DNA of 64,000 bases from Bacteroidetes bacterium ADurb.Bin145 (GCA_002070505.1 MWDJ01000002.1:1-64000); one strand, 5' to 3'. Shown: positions 25,575-34,873, counted from the stretch's first letter. Translations and numbers: made by a program. Notes: generated from the letters alone by a model not told the origin.

Positions 25575-27545
25575 TTACTTCATTGTCATTTCATACACAA
25601 CAACTGACCAGGGTTCAATTTCAAAAGCCATATCTTTTGAAAATGGCATTGTGCTTTCCGCAGTTTTTATTTTCTCAGGATCTTCCAGTGAGGCTTTATC
25701 TGTTAATCCGGCTTTCAAAGTAAAGACCTTAACATCAGCATTACCGGTTACTGAAGAGCCCTGGAGTCTGACGAGGAGGGTATTTTTATTCCCTTCATAA
25801 TTGACTGCCTTAATTATTATATGCTTACGGTCGGCTGAGCAGGAAGCTATTGCATCCATTGTTCCCGGCTTCCAGTCTTCAGGCTTCATCTGGGAAATAT
25901 CATCAAAGAACTGTGTCCTATCGGCAATATCGCGGAAGGATCCCTGCGTCGATGCAAGAAGAACCCCGGTATAATGTTCTCTGAATAGTTTTTCAACTAC
26001 ATAGCCTCCGCCAGGGAACCATGAAACTTGGTTGTGGTAAATAAAAGCTGTCCATGTCGGATCATCAGTAGTATTACGCATAAGCAAGGCGGGGCATGTC
26101 ATACTCAATTCCTCACCAAGCTTCTCATACATTATCAGGCTTCCTGCAGTATGCAAACCGGCTCTCCAGTCGTATGTCCGGCAAAGACCCCATTCAAGAA
26201 CAGCCAGCCTGATATCCGGATGTCCGGAACTCCTTATAAAGTCGCGAAGCTTAACCAGGTAATCCTCTATCCTCTCAACCCCTGTCTGGTAATTCTCATT
26301 TTCGTATTCGTAATTATGACAACCCAGAATATCAAAATTACCTCCGGCTAAATCAATGACTTTCTGGCTCCAGTTGAGGTCATTGGATCTTTTTTGTCCG
26401 CATGCGACAATCTTTAGCCCGGGATCAATCTTCCTCAGTTCACTGCCGTAAAGGTTAACAAGCTCAGCATACTGATCAGGGGTGATATTGAAATTCATCG
26501 GTTCGTTATCGATCTGAAAGTACTTTACATTATATGGCTCCGGATGACCGTTGGCTGCCCTCAGTTTTCCCATTTCTGTCGTTACCGGATCGTTCAGATA
26601 ATGCACCCAGTCCATTGCATATTTAACATCTTCAGGAGTTCTTTTCGTAGCAGGCAATACGATAAGCGGTTCAGTTTTCAGCTGACGGCACAATTCCATG
26701 AATTCATCGGTTCCGAAACCATAATAATCCGAATAACCTCCCCATATCATGTTCGGATGGTAGACACGTGATTCGCGCGGTCCGATACCATCTTTCCACT
26801 TGTAATCAGTCGCAAAAGATCCTCCCGGCCACCTTATGAAAGGCGGCTTAAGCCCGTTAAGTGCGCCAAGAAGATCCGGACGCAGCATTCCTTTCCTGCG
26901 GACATCCTCACGCATCATTGAAATAAAATCGAGAAGAATTGTTCCGGCACCCCTGGATTCAATTTCCATTATCGACTGAGTGTCGGTTCTGGTGCAGTAA
27001 AATGAGAAGGGGACCTCTTTCCAGCCCTGACCGGCGACCTTAAGAGAGATTTCTTTGATGAGTTTGCTCTGATTATCTTTCAGTCGTAATGTGAGTCTCG
27101 GTGAACCTTCTACCCTGTTTACCCACACCGATCCGGTATAAGTAAATCCCTCCTGTAAATAGATCCTTTCCTGCCTGATACCGGCCGGATTCTTTTTTGT
27201 TTTGAGCTGAAGACTCTTCTCACCATTCTTAAAATCTGCTGCCATGACAGTGATCGATCCGTTCTCTCCGAAAGGCTTCCAGTGGGTTTCGAAATCTTTG
27301 CCTTCGAAACCATTGCCCTGTATCTGTTCGGCATATAGTCCATCAACGACAGAGTGATTTATATGTTCCAGGAACTGTCCGTAAACACCTTCGCTTATCT
27401 TACCTGCCGGATGGTCGGTATCGACAAGCAGAACTGACACTCCGGGTCCTGTAAGAATTGCTCCCTGCTCCTGCTGGGACAATACATTAACTGATATTAA
27501 TAATCCTGAAAGGCACAGTTGAATAAAGCTAAAAACTGATCGCAT
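25575..27545 (-). CDS. alpha-L-arabinofuranosidase (GH51), exported
   Basis: This 656-residue glycoside hydrolase should remove terminal arabinofuranose from arabinan or arabinoxylan. A signal peptide (1-23) is followed by the family N terminus GVYGQFLEHINHSV. A carbohydrate-binding-like beta insert lies at about residues 85-210. The (beta/alpha)8 barrel then shows RWPGGSFATDYKW near 238, acid/base E348 in QIDNEPMNF and nucleophile E451 in LAVLEWGL. The C-terminal beta domain ends the protein. It starts at an ATG 37 nt after a small membrane-protein gene. An esterase gene lies divergent upstream, which would fit joint action on a decorated hemicellulose. Confidence 0.93.
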   Translation of the reverse strand: MRSVFSFIQLCLSGLLISVNVLSQQEQGAILTGPGVSVLLVDTDHPAGKISEGVYGQFLEHINHSVVDGLYAEQIQGNGFEGKDFETHWKPFGENGSITVMAADFKNGEKSLQLKTKKNPAGIRQERIYLQEGFTYTGSVWVNRVEGSPRLTLRLKDNQSKLIKEISLKVAGQGWKEVPFSFYCTRTDTQSIMEIESRGAGTILLDFISMMREDVRRKGMLRPDLLGALNGLKPPFIRWPGGSFATDYKWKDGIGPRESRVYHPNMIWGGYSDYYGFGTDEFMELCRQLKTEPLIVLPATKRTPEDVKYAMDWVHYLNDPVTTEMGKLRAANGHPEPYNVKYFQIDNEPMNFNITPDQYAELVNLYGSELRKIDPGLKIVACGQKRSNDLNWSQKVIDLAGGNFDILGCHNYEYENENYQTGVERIEDYLVKLRDFIRSSGHPDIRLAVLEWGLCRTYDWRAGLHTAGSLIMYEKLGEELSMTCPALLMRNTTDDPTWTAFIYHNQVSWFPGGGYVVEKLFREHYTGVLLASTQGSFRDIADRTQFFDDISQMKPEDWKPGTMDAIASCSADRKHIIIKAVNYEGNKNTLLVRLQGSSVTGNADVKVFTLKAGLTDKASLEDPEKIKTAESTMPFSKDMAFEIEPWSVVVYEMTMK

Positions 27546-27582
27546 AGTTGTATATGATATTTTATCCAGTTAAATTAAATCA

Positions 27583-28035
27583 TTAATCCGTTCTGTTGTG
27601 AGGACTAAAGCTCAATAAATTTACATTTTCATTAATCCTCTGAATTATCTCTGATGTCGCCGTCTGTTCACATGGTTCATCAGCAAGCTTGTGTTTCAGT
27701 TCGGTAAGATCACTGACTATAGCGCTTCTTATAATATCAAGGCTGTCAGCCTGGTTTGTATAATTATTTTCAATCTTCGCCATACTGTCTTTTGCATCCA
27801 TTACCTTCTGCATGTTGAAGAATGCATTAAGTCCTCCGGATATTGCACATATGATCGCAACAACGATGCACATATTCTTGTACATGCGAACTGCGGATAG
27901 TTTTCCTGATGTTACATCATTTGGCAGTGATTTAACAATAATTCCGGTATAAAATATACCCAGGATACTAATGCCGGCCGTCCCAAGACTTGCCAGCTTT
28001 ACTATAAGATCAAGAGTATCGGCTTGTGTTTCCAT
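27583..28035 (-). CDS. hypothetical two-helix membrane protein with coiled coil
   Basis: This 150-residue protein has two transmembrane segments (about 15-35 and 52-72), then a polar region with weak heptads (MAKIENNYTNQADSLDIIRSAIVSDLTELKHKL). I recognise no family. It starts at an ATG behind a good -7 box and is followed 37 nt later by the GH51 gene, so the two may be cotranscribed. Confidence 0.55.
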   Translation of the reverse strand: METQADTLDLIVKLASLGTAGISILGIFYTGIIVKSLPNDVTSGKLSAVRMYKNMCIVVAIICAISGGLNAFFNMQKVMDAKDSMAKIENNYTNQADSLDIIRSAIVSDLTELKHKLADEPCEQTATSEIIQRINENVNLLSFSPHNRTD

Positions 28036-28075
28036 GAATCGTAGCGATTAGATAAACCAGGATTGTATCATTAAC

Positions 28076-28083
28076 CAAAAATA
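28076..28083 (-). promoter_or_regulatory. -7 element upstream of the 27583-28035 gene
   Basis: On the minus strand this is TATTTTTG, a full TAnnTTTG match, preceded by CTTG at 20 bases. Transcription would begin near 28069, about 34 nt before the ATG. Confidence 0.45.
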
Positions 28084-28148
28084 CAATAAGATTATTAAGA
28101 TATCAAGAAGAAAGCGGTTGCCGCAGATGATTAATATATTAATTTGGC

Positions 28149-28188
28149 ATTAAGGCATTACGGCATTACGGCTTTAGGGCTTTACGGC
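28149..28188. repeat. 8-bp tandem array of five units
   Basis: ATTAAGGC, ATTACGGC twice, TTTAGGGC and TTTACGGC are contiguous octamers. They lie between two divergent genes in a 338-nt gap that otherwise holds the -7 box at 28076 and the nonamer array at 28263. Confidence 0.75.
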
Positions 28189-28262
28189 GCAGAGAGGAGG
28201 ATTTGGAGTCCAGTTGTTGGTTGTTGGCTGGCGCTTCCGTTTGGTTACTGGTTAACAAAATA

Positions 28263-28298
28263 ACTTTAGACACTCTAGACACTTTAGGCACTTCGAAC
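28263..28298. repeat. 9-bp tandem array of four units
   Basis: ACTTTAGAC, ACTCTAGAC, ACTTTAGGC and ACTTCGAAC are contiguous nonamers, akin to those at 17502-17541. They lie about 75 nt before the start of the esterase gene. Confidence 0.7.
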
Positions 28299-28373
28299 TT
28301 ACAATAATTATCATCATATGCAGCGTTAATTATTTTTTACCGTATTTAGTCCATTAAACCTAAAACAATTATC

Positions 28374-29891
28374 ATGAAGAGAATCTTTCAACTTGCTTTT
28401 GTATCGGTAATATTGTTAATACTGAAGATTAATTATTCATCTGCCCAGCAAAATGAAATTATCACTGACTCAATTTATTCGGATGTATTAAATGAATACA
28501 GATCTGTAAAAGTCATCCTGCCGGCTGATTATAAATCAGAGACCACAAAGAAATATGAGGTGATCTATCTTACTGATGGGGAATGGGTTGTGAATTTATT
28601 CCCTTTTATCTACAAATTTGCTCAGGATGAGCAATATGTTCCTCCCGTAATAATTGTAGCTCTTCCAAATACATATCTGAAAAAGGTCAATCAGCGGGAC
28701 AGGGATTTTCTTCCTGTCAATGTGCCAAGTCCTGCTATCTCAGGCGGAGCCGATAAATTCATCAGCTTCCTTAAAGACGAACTCAGACCATATATAGATA
28801 AAAATTACCGGACCAACGGCAATAATTCTCTTTACGGGCATTCTTACGGCGGATTATTTGTAATGTACGCTTTACTCACTGAACCTCAGTTATTTGACAC
28901 TTACTATTCAACTGATCCATCGATGTGGTGGAACAATGATTTTGTGATCAAACTGGCATCCGAAAAGCTTGGTGAGATAAAATCTCAGAAGGTCCTGTGG
29001 ATAGCGGGCATAGAATCGACATACAAAGGAATGGGTATAGGCCGTATGGACTCTGTTCTGAAGCTGAAAGCCCCTGGCAATCTTAAATGGAAGATTGCAA
29101 CTTTCCCGAATGAGAAGCATAATTCAGTGCGTTTAAAAGCAATGTACGATGGCATCAAATATGCATATCAGGGATTCACAGACGGCCCGATAAGTTTCCA
29201 TCCAATGGGTGCTATCCTGCTGAAAGATAAACCCGCACCTGTATTTTTACTTAACAGTATCCCTGAATTAAGATATGAACTGGATGGTTCGGAACCGGAC
29301 CTGTCTTCACCTAAAGCTGAATCAAGGATAATCCTGAATGGTCCGGCAGACCTTGTCCTCAGGACATTTTCAACTACCGGCAAATACGACCAGACAGCAA
29401 GAGCAAGTTATGTGCTGGGTGAAGTATACTTGTCACTGCCAAAACCTAAAAAAATAACATCAGGCGGATTCAAATACACTATTTATGAGGGGGTGTGGGA
29501 TAAAATCCCGGATTTTAAAAAGCTGAAGGCAATTCAGACAGGTATTACTGACAGCATGTTCAGTCTTAAAAATCTCCCTCTGAAGAAAAACTTTGCCCTG
29601 GTAGCTGAAGGATATGTTGAAATAGCGGAAGATGGTTATTATCTCTGGGCGATTGGCTCAAATGACGGATCCAGGTTGTACATTAATAACACCCTGCTTA
29701 TTGATAATGACGGTATCCATAACAGCGAGAACCTGAAATCGTTTATGATCCCGATGCAGAAGGGTTTCTATCCGTTAAAACTGGAATATTTTCAGACTGA
29801 TGAAAGTCACAATCTTCAGTTGATCTACCTTACACCGGGAGCAGGCGAACCGATCCCAGTTCCGCTTAAATACCGGTATCACAGGAATTAA
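28374..29891 (+). CDS. exported alpha/beta-hydrolase esterase with chitobiase-like and PA14 domains
   Basis: This is a three-domain 505-residue protein. A signal peptide (1-25) precedes an esterase-D/CE1-like hydrolase (about 30-275) with nucleophile S157 in GHSYGG and a late His in NEKHNSV. A beta domain (about 280-350, RYELDGSEPDLSSP) resembles the chitobiase C-terminal fold. A PA14-like domain (about 370-505, YVEIAEDGYYLWAIGSNDGSRLYI) probably binds carbohydrate. It may release ester-linked groups from plant glycans in the periplasm or outside the cell. Its closeness to the GH51 gene supports a glycan role, though iron-siderophore esterases share the catalytic fold. Confidence 0.83.
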   Translation: MKRIFQLAFVSVILLILKINYSSAQQNEIITDSIYSDVLNEYRSVKVILPADYKSETTKKYEVIYLTDGEWVVNLFPFIYKFAQDEQYVPPVIIVALPNTYLKKVNQRDRDFLPVNVPSPAISGGADKFISFLKDELRPYIDKNYRTNGNNSLYGHSYGGLFVMYALLTEPQLFDTYYSTDPSMWWNNDFVIKLASEKLGEIKSQKVLWIAGIESTYKGMGIGRMDSVLKLKAPGNLKWKIATFPNEKHNSVRLKAMYDGIKYAYQGFTDGPISFHPMGAILLKDKPAPVFLLNSIPELRYELDGSEPDLSSPKAESRIILNGPADLVLRTFSTTGKYDQTARASYVLGEVYLSLPKPKKITSGGFKYTIYEGVWDKIPDFKKLKAIQTGITDSMFSLKNLPLKKNFALVAEGYVEIAEDGYYLWAIGSNDGSRLYINNTLLIDNDGIHNSENLKSFMIPMQKGFYPLKLEYFQTDESHNLQLIYLTPGAGEPIPVPLKYRYHRN

Positions 29892-29910
29892 TCTGTAGAG
29901 GTGCCGGGGA

Positions 29911-30804
29911 TCATGGAATGAGCAGGAGATGATTAAATGTACCCAGCTTATAAAAGTCATATAACCTGAGATTTACATAGCCCCTTGACAGCATATTTAC
30001 AATCGCAGGTCTGAAGAGCGAGAATGCAAAACTGATACTCTTTTCGTATTTCTTCACCTTTTTATAGAAGGCCAGCAGGGATATGTATTCTGTGATTTCA
30101 TCATTATAATTCCCTGATCTCATCATTTCAACCAGGTTGGACATTGCTTCATCAGTTCTGGCCAGATAATCAGCATTCGTCTCCAGTCCACCATTAACGA
30201 CCGGGTTATCAATGTGTTCAATTCTTACTCCTGCCTTCCTTAATGAGTAGCTGAATAAGGTATCCTCATAACCGTAGCCTTTCAGCCGTTCATCAAACCT
30301 TATTTTGCCGGAAATATCTCTTTCGATAAGAAAATTATTAGCCATAAAGGATCTGTAAGGATCTTTTATTCTTATATCAGCCGGTTTGCTTTCCCTTGAT
30401 GTACCGTATTTCCATCTTAACATCCTTTCCCGTTCAGGTGGATCTTTAGTATAAATACTTCCGCCGCAAACTACCTGCGGAGCCTGTTCGATGCATCCGA
30501 GATATTTCTTCAGGAATAAGGGATTTTCTACAATACTGTCACAATCGATGAACAGTAAATATTTTTTGGATGAAAGTCCGGAAAACATATTTCTGATCCC
30601 TGATCTGCCTTTATTTTTCTCCAACTCTACATAAACATTATCTTTGCAGATCTCCCTGTTCACTTTCCGGAACTCTTCTTCCGAATGATCGTCAATTACT
30701 ATAATATCGCAACTATCCTTCTTTACTTCATTCATCTGAGCCATTAACCTGTTATGAAGAGAAGTAATATTGAAATTGAAAACCGGGATGCAGATACTGA
30801 TCAT
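29911..30804 (-). CDS. GT2-family glycosyltransferase
   Basis: This 297-residue GT-A protein begins ISICIPVFNFN, shows IVIDDHSEEEF for nucleotide binding and FIDCDSIVENP as the DxD motif, and has GYGYEDTLFSYSLRKAG as the ED catalytic region. It lies outside the main polysaccharide locus, convergent with the esterase gene, with 20 nt between stops. It starts at an ATG. Substrate and pathway are unknown. Confidence 0.85.
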   Translation of the reverse strand: MISICIPVFNFNITSLHNRLMAQMNEVKKDSCDIIVIDDHSEEEFRKVNREICKDNVYVELEKNKGRSGIRNMFSGLSSKKYLLFIDCDSIVENPLFLKKYLGCIEQAPQVVCGGSIYTKDPPERERMLRWKYGTSRESKPADIRIKDPYRSFMANNFLIERDISGKIRFDERLKGYGYEDTLFSYSLRKAGVRIEHIDNPVVNGGLETNADYLARTDEAMSNLVEMMRSGNYNDEITEYISLLAFYKKVKKYEKSISFAFSLFRPAIVNMLSRGYVNLRLYDFYKLGTFNHLLLIP

Positions 30805-30874
30805 ATTGATAAGTTTTCTTCAATGTGCATTTCGAAGGATTTCAGCATCGTTGCGATAAAATGCAAAAATAAAA

Positions 30875-30882
30875 TAACTTTG
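30875..30882 (+). promoter_or_regulatory. promoter candidate for the sugar cassette (distal)
   Basis: TAACTTTG is a full -7 match, preceded by TTG at 30851-30853 with a 21-base spacer. A second TAACTTTG at 30944-30951 lacks a clear -33 box. Either could drive the genes from 31011 onward. Confidence 0.45.
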
Positions 30883-31010
30883 ATGATAAGGATTCTGAAA
30901 ATTGTAAAAGTTCTCAGGGTATGTCAATGAAAAGGTATTTTGATAACTTTGGGCGTTCGCAATGCCAATTGATTGCAGAGGTAAAATGATATCACTAAAA
31001 GCTTACAAAT

Positions 31011-31655
31011 ATGTCAGAAATAGTCTCTAAAAAGAGAAAGAACATGATAGAAAAGATACGTCAGATATTTGAAAAGGAAGCTGCTGCAATAAAAAATATT
31101 CCGGTCAACGAGAATTATGAAAAGGCCACTGAGATAATATATCAGCACGTGCATAAGCTCCAGGGAAAACTAATCACAAGTGGCATGGGGAAGGCCGGCG
31201 AGATAGCTAACAACATTGCGACAACCTTCAGCTCAACAGGGACTCCGGCCGTTTTTCTCCACCCGAGCGAGGCCCAGCATGGTGACCTGGGAATCATACA
31301 GAAAAATGATGTCATGCTTGTCATATCAAACTCAGGAAAAACCCGTGAAATTATCGAGCTGATGGATCTCAAGGATAATCTTTACAGATCAGTGCCTGTG
31401 GTTGTTATTACAGGTAATCCCAACAGTCCCCTCGTTAAGAAATCGCAATGCCACATACTTACCGGGGCTCCTGAGGAAGTCTGTCCTCTGGGGCTTACAC
31501 CCACAACTTCAACAACAGTTTTTACAGCAATCGGAGATGCTCTTGTGGTACTGATGATGGAAAAGATCGGATTCACTGCTGCTGATTATGCAAAAAGACA
31601 CCATGGAGGATACCTGGGAACCAAATCGAGGGAAAAATCAGCTAACGGTTCATGA
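31011..31655 (+). CDS. SIS-domain sugar-phosphate isomerase (KdsD/KpsF-like, without CBS domains)
   Basis: This is a 214-residue single SIS domain. ITSGMGKAGEIANNIATTFSSTGTP near residue 55 binds the sugar phosphate, and HPSEAQHGDLGII, ISNSGKTREI, CPLGLTPTTSTT and the C-terminal HHGGYLG are close to arabinose-5-phosphate isomerase. Classical KdsD has two CBS domains after residue 200, and they are absent here, leaving only the catalytic part. It starts at an ATG and leads a three-gene sugar cassette with a permease and an N-acetylhexosamine-kinase-like gene. It may therefore act on another keto/aldo sugar phosphate. Confidence 0.85.
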   Translation: MSEIVSKKRKNMIEKIRQIFEKEAAAIKNIPVNENYEKATEIIYQHVHKLQGKLITSGMGKAGEIANNIATTFSSTGTPAVFLHPSEAQHGDLGIIQKNDVMLVISNSGKTREIIELMDLKDNLYRSVPVVVITGNPNSPLVKKSQCHILTGAPEEVCPLGLTPTTSTTVFTAIGDALVVLMMEKIGFTAADYAKRHHGGYLGTKSREKSANGS

Positions 31656-31716
31656 ATAAATAATATAGTAACTCTTTCTGAACAAGAACCTGTAAAATTA
31701 TCTGATAACCCGAAGT

Positions 31717-33069
31717 ATGTCCGATACAAGCAACAATAACTCAATAAGCAGGAAAGATTATATCTTTTCAATCTTCATAATTGGCCTTTTCTTTTTCATA
31801 TTCGGATTTGTCACCTGGCTGAATGGGATCCTGATACCTTTTCTCAGGACCGCCTGTGAACTTAATGACTTTGAAGCGTATTTTGTAACATTTGCATTCT
31901 ATATCTCATATCTTGTAATGGCTCTGCCGTCTTCGGCCCTGCTTAAAAAAACCGGATTCAGGCATGGTATGTCCATCGGCCTTTGGATAATGGCCGCCGG
32001 ATCTCTCATTTTCATACCGGCAGCATTAACAAGGACCTTCGGACTTTTCCTGACAGGGCTCTTTGTCGAAGGAACAGGCCTGGCATTGCTGCAGACAGCT
32101 TCCAATCCTTACATTACGATTATCGGTCCGCGTGAGAGTGCAGCCAAGAGGATAAGCATTATGGGTATAGCAAATAAATTTGCAGGAGCTGTTGCACCAA
32201 TTATCCTGGCAAATATTATCCTCAAAGATTCTCATATACTTGATGAGAGGCTGGCTAAGACAACGGATATTGTTACACGGGCACTCCTGCTGGATGAGAT
32301 GGCCCGAAGAGTTATAATGCCTTATGCAGCGATGGCAGTTATACTTATACTCCTTGGTCTGCTGCTTAAGCTTGCCCACCTGCCTGAAATAGATACAGAA
32401 GCGGAGGATGATATAAAGGAAACATCCTATACAGGCAAAACGAGTATATGGCAGTTCCCGCATTTATGGCTTGGTGTAATAGCTCTTTTCTTTTATGTCG
32501 GTGTTGAGGTAATTGCCGGTGATACAATTATCAGGTATGGCCAATCCATTAAGATACCTATGGAGTCGTCAAAATACTTTACGAGCCTAACTCTCCTCAG
32601 TATGATTCTCGGATATCTTCTCGGAATTATTTTAATCCCCAGGTATCTGAAACAGGTCAACGCATTGAAAATATGCACTATACTTGGTGTTGTCTTCTCA
32701 CTTGGAGCTATACTCACCCCGGTTGAAAAAGTGTTCGCTATGACTTTCATAGACCTGGGCACCTTTAAACCTATAGAGCTGATTTTGCCTGTAACAGTAC
32801 TTTTCGTTGCCCTCCTAGGACTTGCAAATTCACTCGTATGGCCCGCCGTATGGCCTCTAGCCCTCAACAGCCTTGGAAAATTCACAAAAACAGGATCGGC
32901 ATTGCTTATCATGGCAATTGCCGGAGGCGCCCTGCTTCCGCTCCTCTATGGAAAGCTGGCCGTCATTTTTTCGACGCAGAAAGCTTACTGGCTCTGTGTT
33001 CCGTGTTACTTCATCATTATGTATTATGCCTTCAGCGGCCACAAAACAGGATTGAAAGGTGGAACCTGA
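31717..33069 (+). CDS. NagP/FucP-type sugar:H+ symporter (MFS)
   Basis: This is a 450-residue twelve-helix permease of the glucose/galactose/fucose symporter family. FGFVTWLNGILIPFLR near the N terminus, the A-motif-like LLKKTGFRHGMSIG and ASNPYITIIGPRESAAKRISIMGIANKFAGAVAP are typical. In Bacteroidota such permeases import hexoses, fucose or GlcNAc (NagP). The kinase-like gene overlaps its 3' end, which favours an N-acetylhexosamine as substrate. It starts at an ATG 61 nt after the SIS gene. Confidence 0.88.
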   Translation: MSDTSNNNSISRKDYIFSIFIIGLFFFIFGFVTWLNGILIPFLRTACELNDFEAYFVTFAFYISYLVMALPSSALLKKTGFRHGMSIGLWIMAAGSLIFIPAALTRTFGLFLTGLFVEGTGLALLQTASNPYITIIGPRESAAKRISIMGIANKFAGAVAPIILANIILKDSHILDERLAKTTDIVTRALLLDEMARRVIMPYAAMAVILILLGLLLKLAHLPEIDTEAEDDIKETSYTGKTSIWQFPHLWLGVIALFFYVGVEVIAGDTIIRYGQSIKIPMESSKYFTSLTLLSMILGYLLGIILIPRYLKQVNALKICTILGVVFSLGAILTPVEKVFAMTFIDLGTFKPIELILPVTVLFVALLGLANSLVWPAVWPLALNSLGKFTKTGSALLIMAIAGGALLPLLYGKLAVIFSTQKAYWLCVPCYFIIMYYAFSGHKTGLKGGT

Positions 33070-34159
33070 TCTGAAGCAAATATTTGAAAGATTTGCCAGT
33101 GAGGCTACTTTCATGACCGGAAAAGCTTTTGGAAATGGTCATATTCATGATACCTATCTTATCGTAACTACTGAAAAAGACAAGGATAACTTTATTCTTC
33201 AACGCCTCAATACAAACGTCTTCAGAAATATACCAGAGCTCCAGAATAATATTGAAAGAATAACTGCCCATATCCGGAAAAAATTAAGCAGGATCAATGA
33301 TTCGGATTTAAAAAGGGAGTGTCTGACCCTTATCCCCTCGAAAGAAGGTTCAAGCTGGATAAATGATGAAAAAGGAAATCCCTGGAGACTTTACATATAT
33401 ATCAGGGATCACAGGTCATACGACACAGTCAACTCCCCCGATATTGCTTACGAAGCAGGGAAAGCCATCGGCCGCTTCCAATCTCAGCTGGCTGATCTGC
33501 CCGGTGAACCTCTTTACGAAACAATACCGTCATTCCACGATCTGGGCAAAAGGCTGGATTATTTTTTGGAAATACGAAATGAAGACCCTGCAAAAAGAGC
33601 TGAAGGTGCCAAAGGGGAGATAGAATTCATCCTGAAAAGATCCGAAGAAATGATGATAATACACCGACTGGGAAAATCAGGAAAAATACCGGTAAGGATA
33701 ACTCATAATGACACCAAACTGAATAATGTTCTTTTTGATGAAAATGATAAATCGATGTGCATCATTGACCTGGACACAGTAATGCCCGGGTTTTTTCATT
33801 CAGATTTCGGAGACACGATCAGAACAGGTGCAAATATTGCCGCAGAAGATGAAAGGGATCTCTCACTTGTCAGAATGGATATTACATTGTTCAGAGCATT
33901 TGCAGAAGGCTATCTGTCAGAGACTAAGGGTATCCTGAAACCTGTTGAAAAAGAGCATCTCCCCATGGCCCCCCTGGTTATGACATATGAACAGGCTATG
34001 AGATTTCTTGCAGATCATATTGCCGGAGATATTTATTACAAGATTCACCATGATAATCATAATCTTGAGAGGGCAAGGGCGCAGATCAGGTTGCTTAAGA
34101 ACATGGAGGAACAGTATGGGGAGATGAAGAAGATTGTGGAAGAAATTATAAGGCATTAA
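33059..34159 (+). CDS. NahK-like N-acetylhexosamine 1-kinase (phosphotransferase family)
   Basis: This 366-residue protein has an aminoglycoside-phosphotransferase-type kinase fold. GHIHDTYLIVT near residue 28 is the nucleotide loop. ITHNDTKLNNVLFDE near 220 carries the catalytic Asp and Asn, and IIDLDTVMPGFFHSDFGD near 240 the metal-binding Asp. The pattern is close to NahK-type kinases, which phosphorylate GlcNAc or GalNAc at C1. The start is a GTG at 33059, overlapping the permease stop by 11 nt, which suggests coupling. The specific sugar is inferred from family and neighbours. Confidence 0.8.
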   Translation: MEPDLKQIFERFASEATFMTGKAFGNGHIHDTYLIVTTEKDKDNFILQRLNTNVFRNIPELQNNIERITAHIRKKLSRINDSDLKRECLTLIPSKEGSSWINDEKGNPWRLYIYIRDHRSYDTVNSPDIAYEAGKAIGRFQSQLADLPGEPLYETIPSFHDLGKRLDYFLEIRNEDPAKRAEGAKGEIEFILKRSEEMMIIHRLGKSGKIPVRITHNDTKLNNVLFDENDKSMCIIDLDTVMPGFFHSDFGDTIRTGANIAAEDERDLSLVRMDITLFRAFAEGYLSETKGILKPVEKEHLPMAPLVMTYEQAMRFLADHIAGDIYYKIHHDNHNLERARAQIRLLKNMEEQYGEMKKIVEEIIRH

Positions 34160-34192
34160 GGTGCAGAAGTGAAGAAACAGCACATGCTAATT

Positions 34193-34208
34193 CCCCCCTC
34201 GAGGGGGG
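34193..34208. repeat. 16-bp perfect palindrome, six C, TCGA, six G
   Basis: Six C, the central TCGA and six G form a perfect palindrome, followed by TTAGGGGGATG. Very similar C-run/G-run palindromes are scattered in intergenic DNA of many Bacteroidota. It may end transcription of the sugar cassette, but there is no T-run. Confidence 0.6.
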
Positions 34209-34252
34209 TTAGGGGGATGTAAGAAACGATGTAAATAATTAAGATAGTAACT

Positions 34253-34873
34253 ATGGATTGGACAAAAGAAGAAGAAAAATTTCTAAAGACACTGAGTGAT
34301 CCTGATAAGATACAGGCGTTTCTCGATTCAATAGATTATAATCCGAATTATGAATGCAGATCACCAAGATGGGTAATCAGAAAACGATCGGCACATTGCT
34401 TTGAAGGAGCCTTGTTTGCAGCCGCAGCACTGCAATTCATAGGATATAAGCCACTTATAGTCGACATGCTGGCGGAAAATGATGATGATCATGTTATTGC
34501 AGTCTTCAGGGAAGAAGGCTTATGGGGTGCGGTTGCCAAATCAAATTTCACATCGCTACGATACAGAGAACCAGTTTACAGATCACTCAGGGAGCTGATC
34601 ATGTCGTATTTTGACTTCTTCTTTAACACCGATGGTTTCAAATCGTTAAGATCCTATTCCCGTCCTTTCGACCTGACGTTCTTTGAATCGCGTAACTGGG
34701 CAACCACAGATGAAGATCTGGAATATATAGGTGATAAGATTGAATCTCTCCCTCATTATCCGCTGGCGCCTGAAAGAATAATCAGGAAACTCTATAGAGC
34801 GAGCGAACCAATGCTAAGGGCCGGATTGCTTGGTTCGAAGCCTGAGGGACTGTATAAACCGAAAAAGAAGTAA
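34253..34873 (+). CDS. transglutaminase-fold conserved protein
   Basis: This is a 206-residue soluble protein with no signal peptide. SAHCFEGALFAAAALQFIGYKPL places C49 at the start of a helix, as in transglutaminase-like cysteine enzymes. H80 in NDDDHVIAVF begins the next strand, and N98/D-type residues follow in WGAVAKSNFTSLRYREP. The spacing supports a catalytic Cys-His pair. The later stretch YRSLRELIMSYFDFFFNTDGFKSLRSYS is well formed but of unknown role. I take it as a conserved protein of unknown substrate. It starts at an ATG 94 nt after the kinase gene. Confidence 0.7.
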   Translation: MDWTKEEEKFLKTLSDPDKIQAFLDSIDYNPNYECRSPRWVIRKRSAHCFEGALFAAAALQFIGYKPLIVDMLAENDDDHVIAVFREEGLWGAVAKSNFTSLRYREPVYRSLRELIMSYFDFFFNTDGFKSLRSYSRPFDLTFFESRNWATTDEDLEYIGDKIESLPHYPLAPERIIRKLYRASEPMLRAGLLGSKPEGLYKPKKK

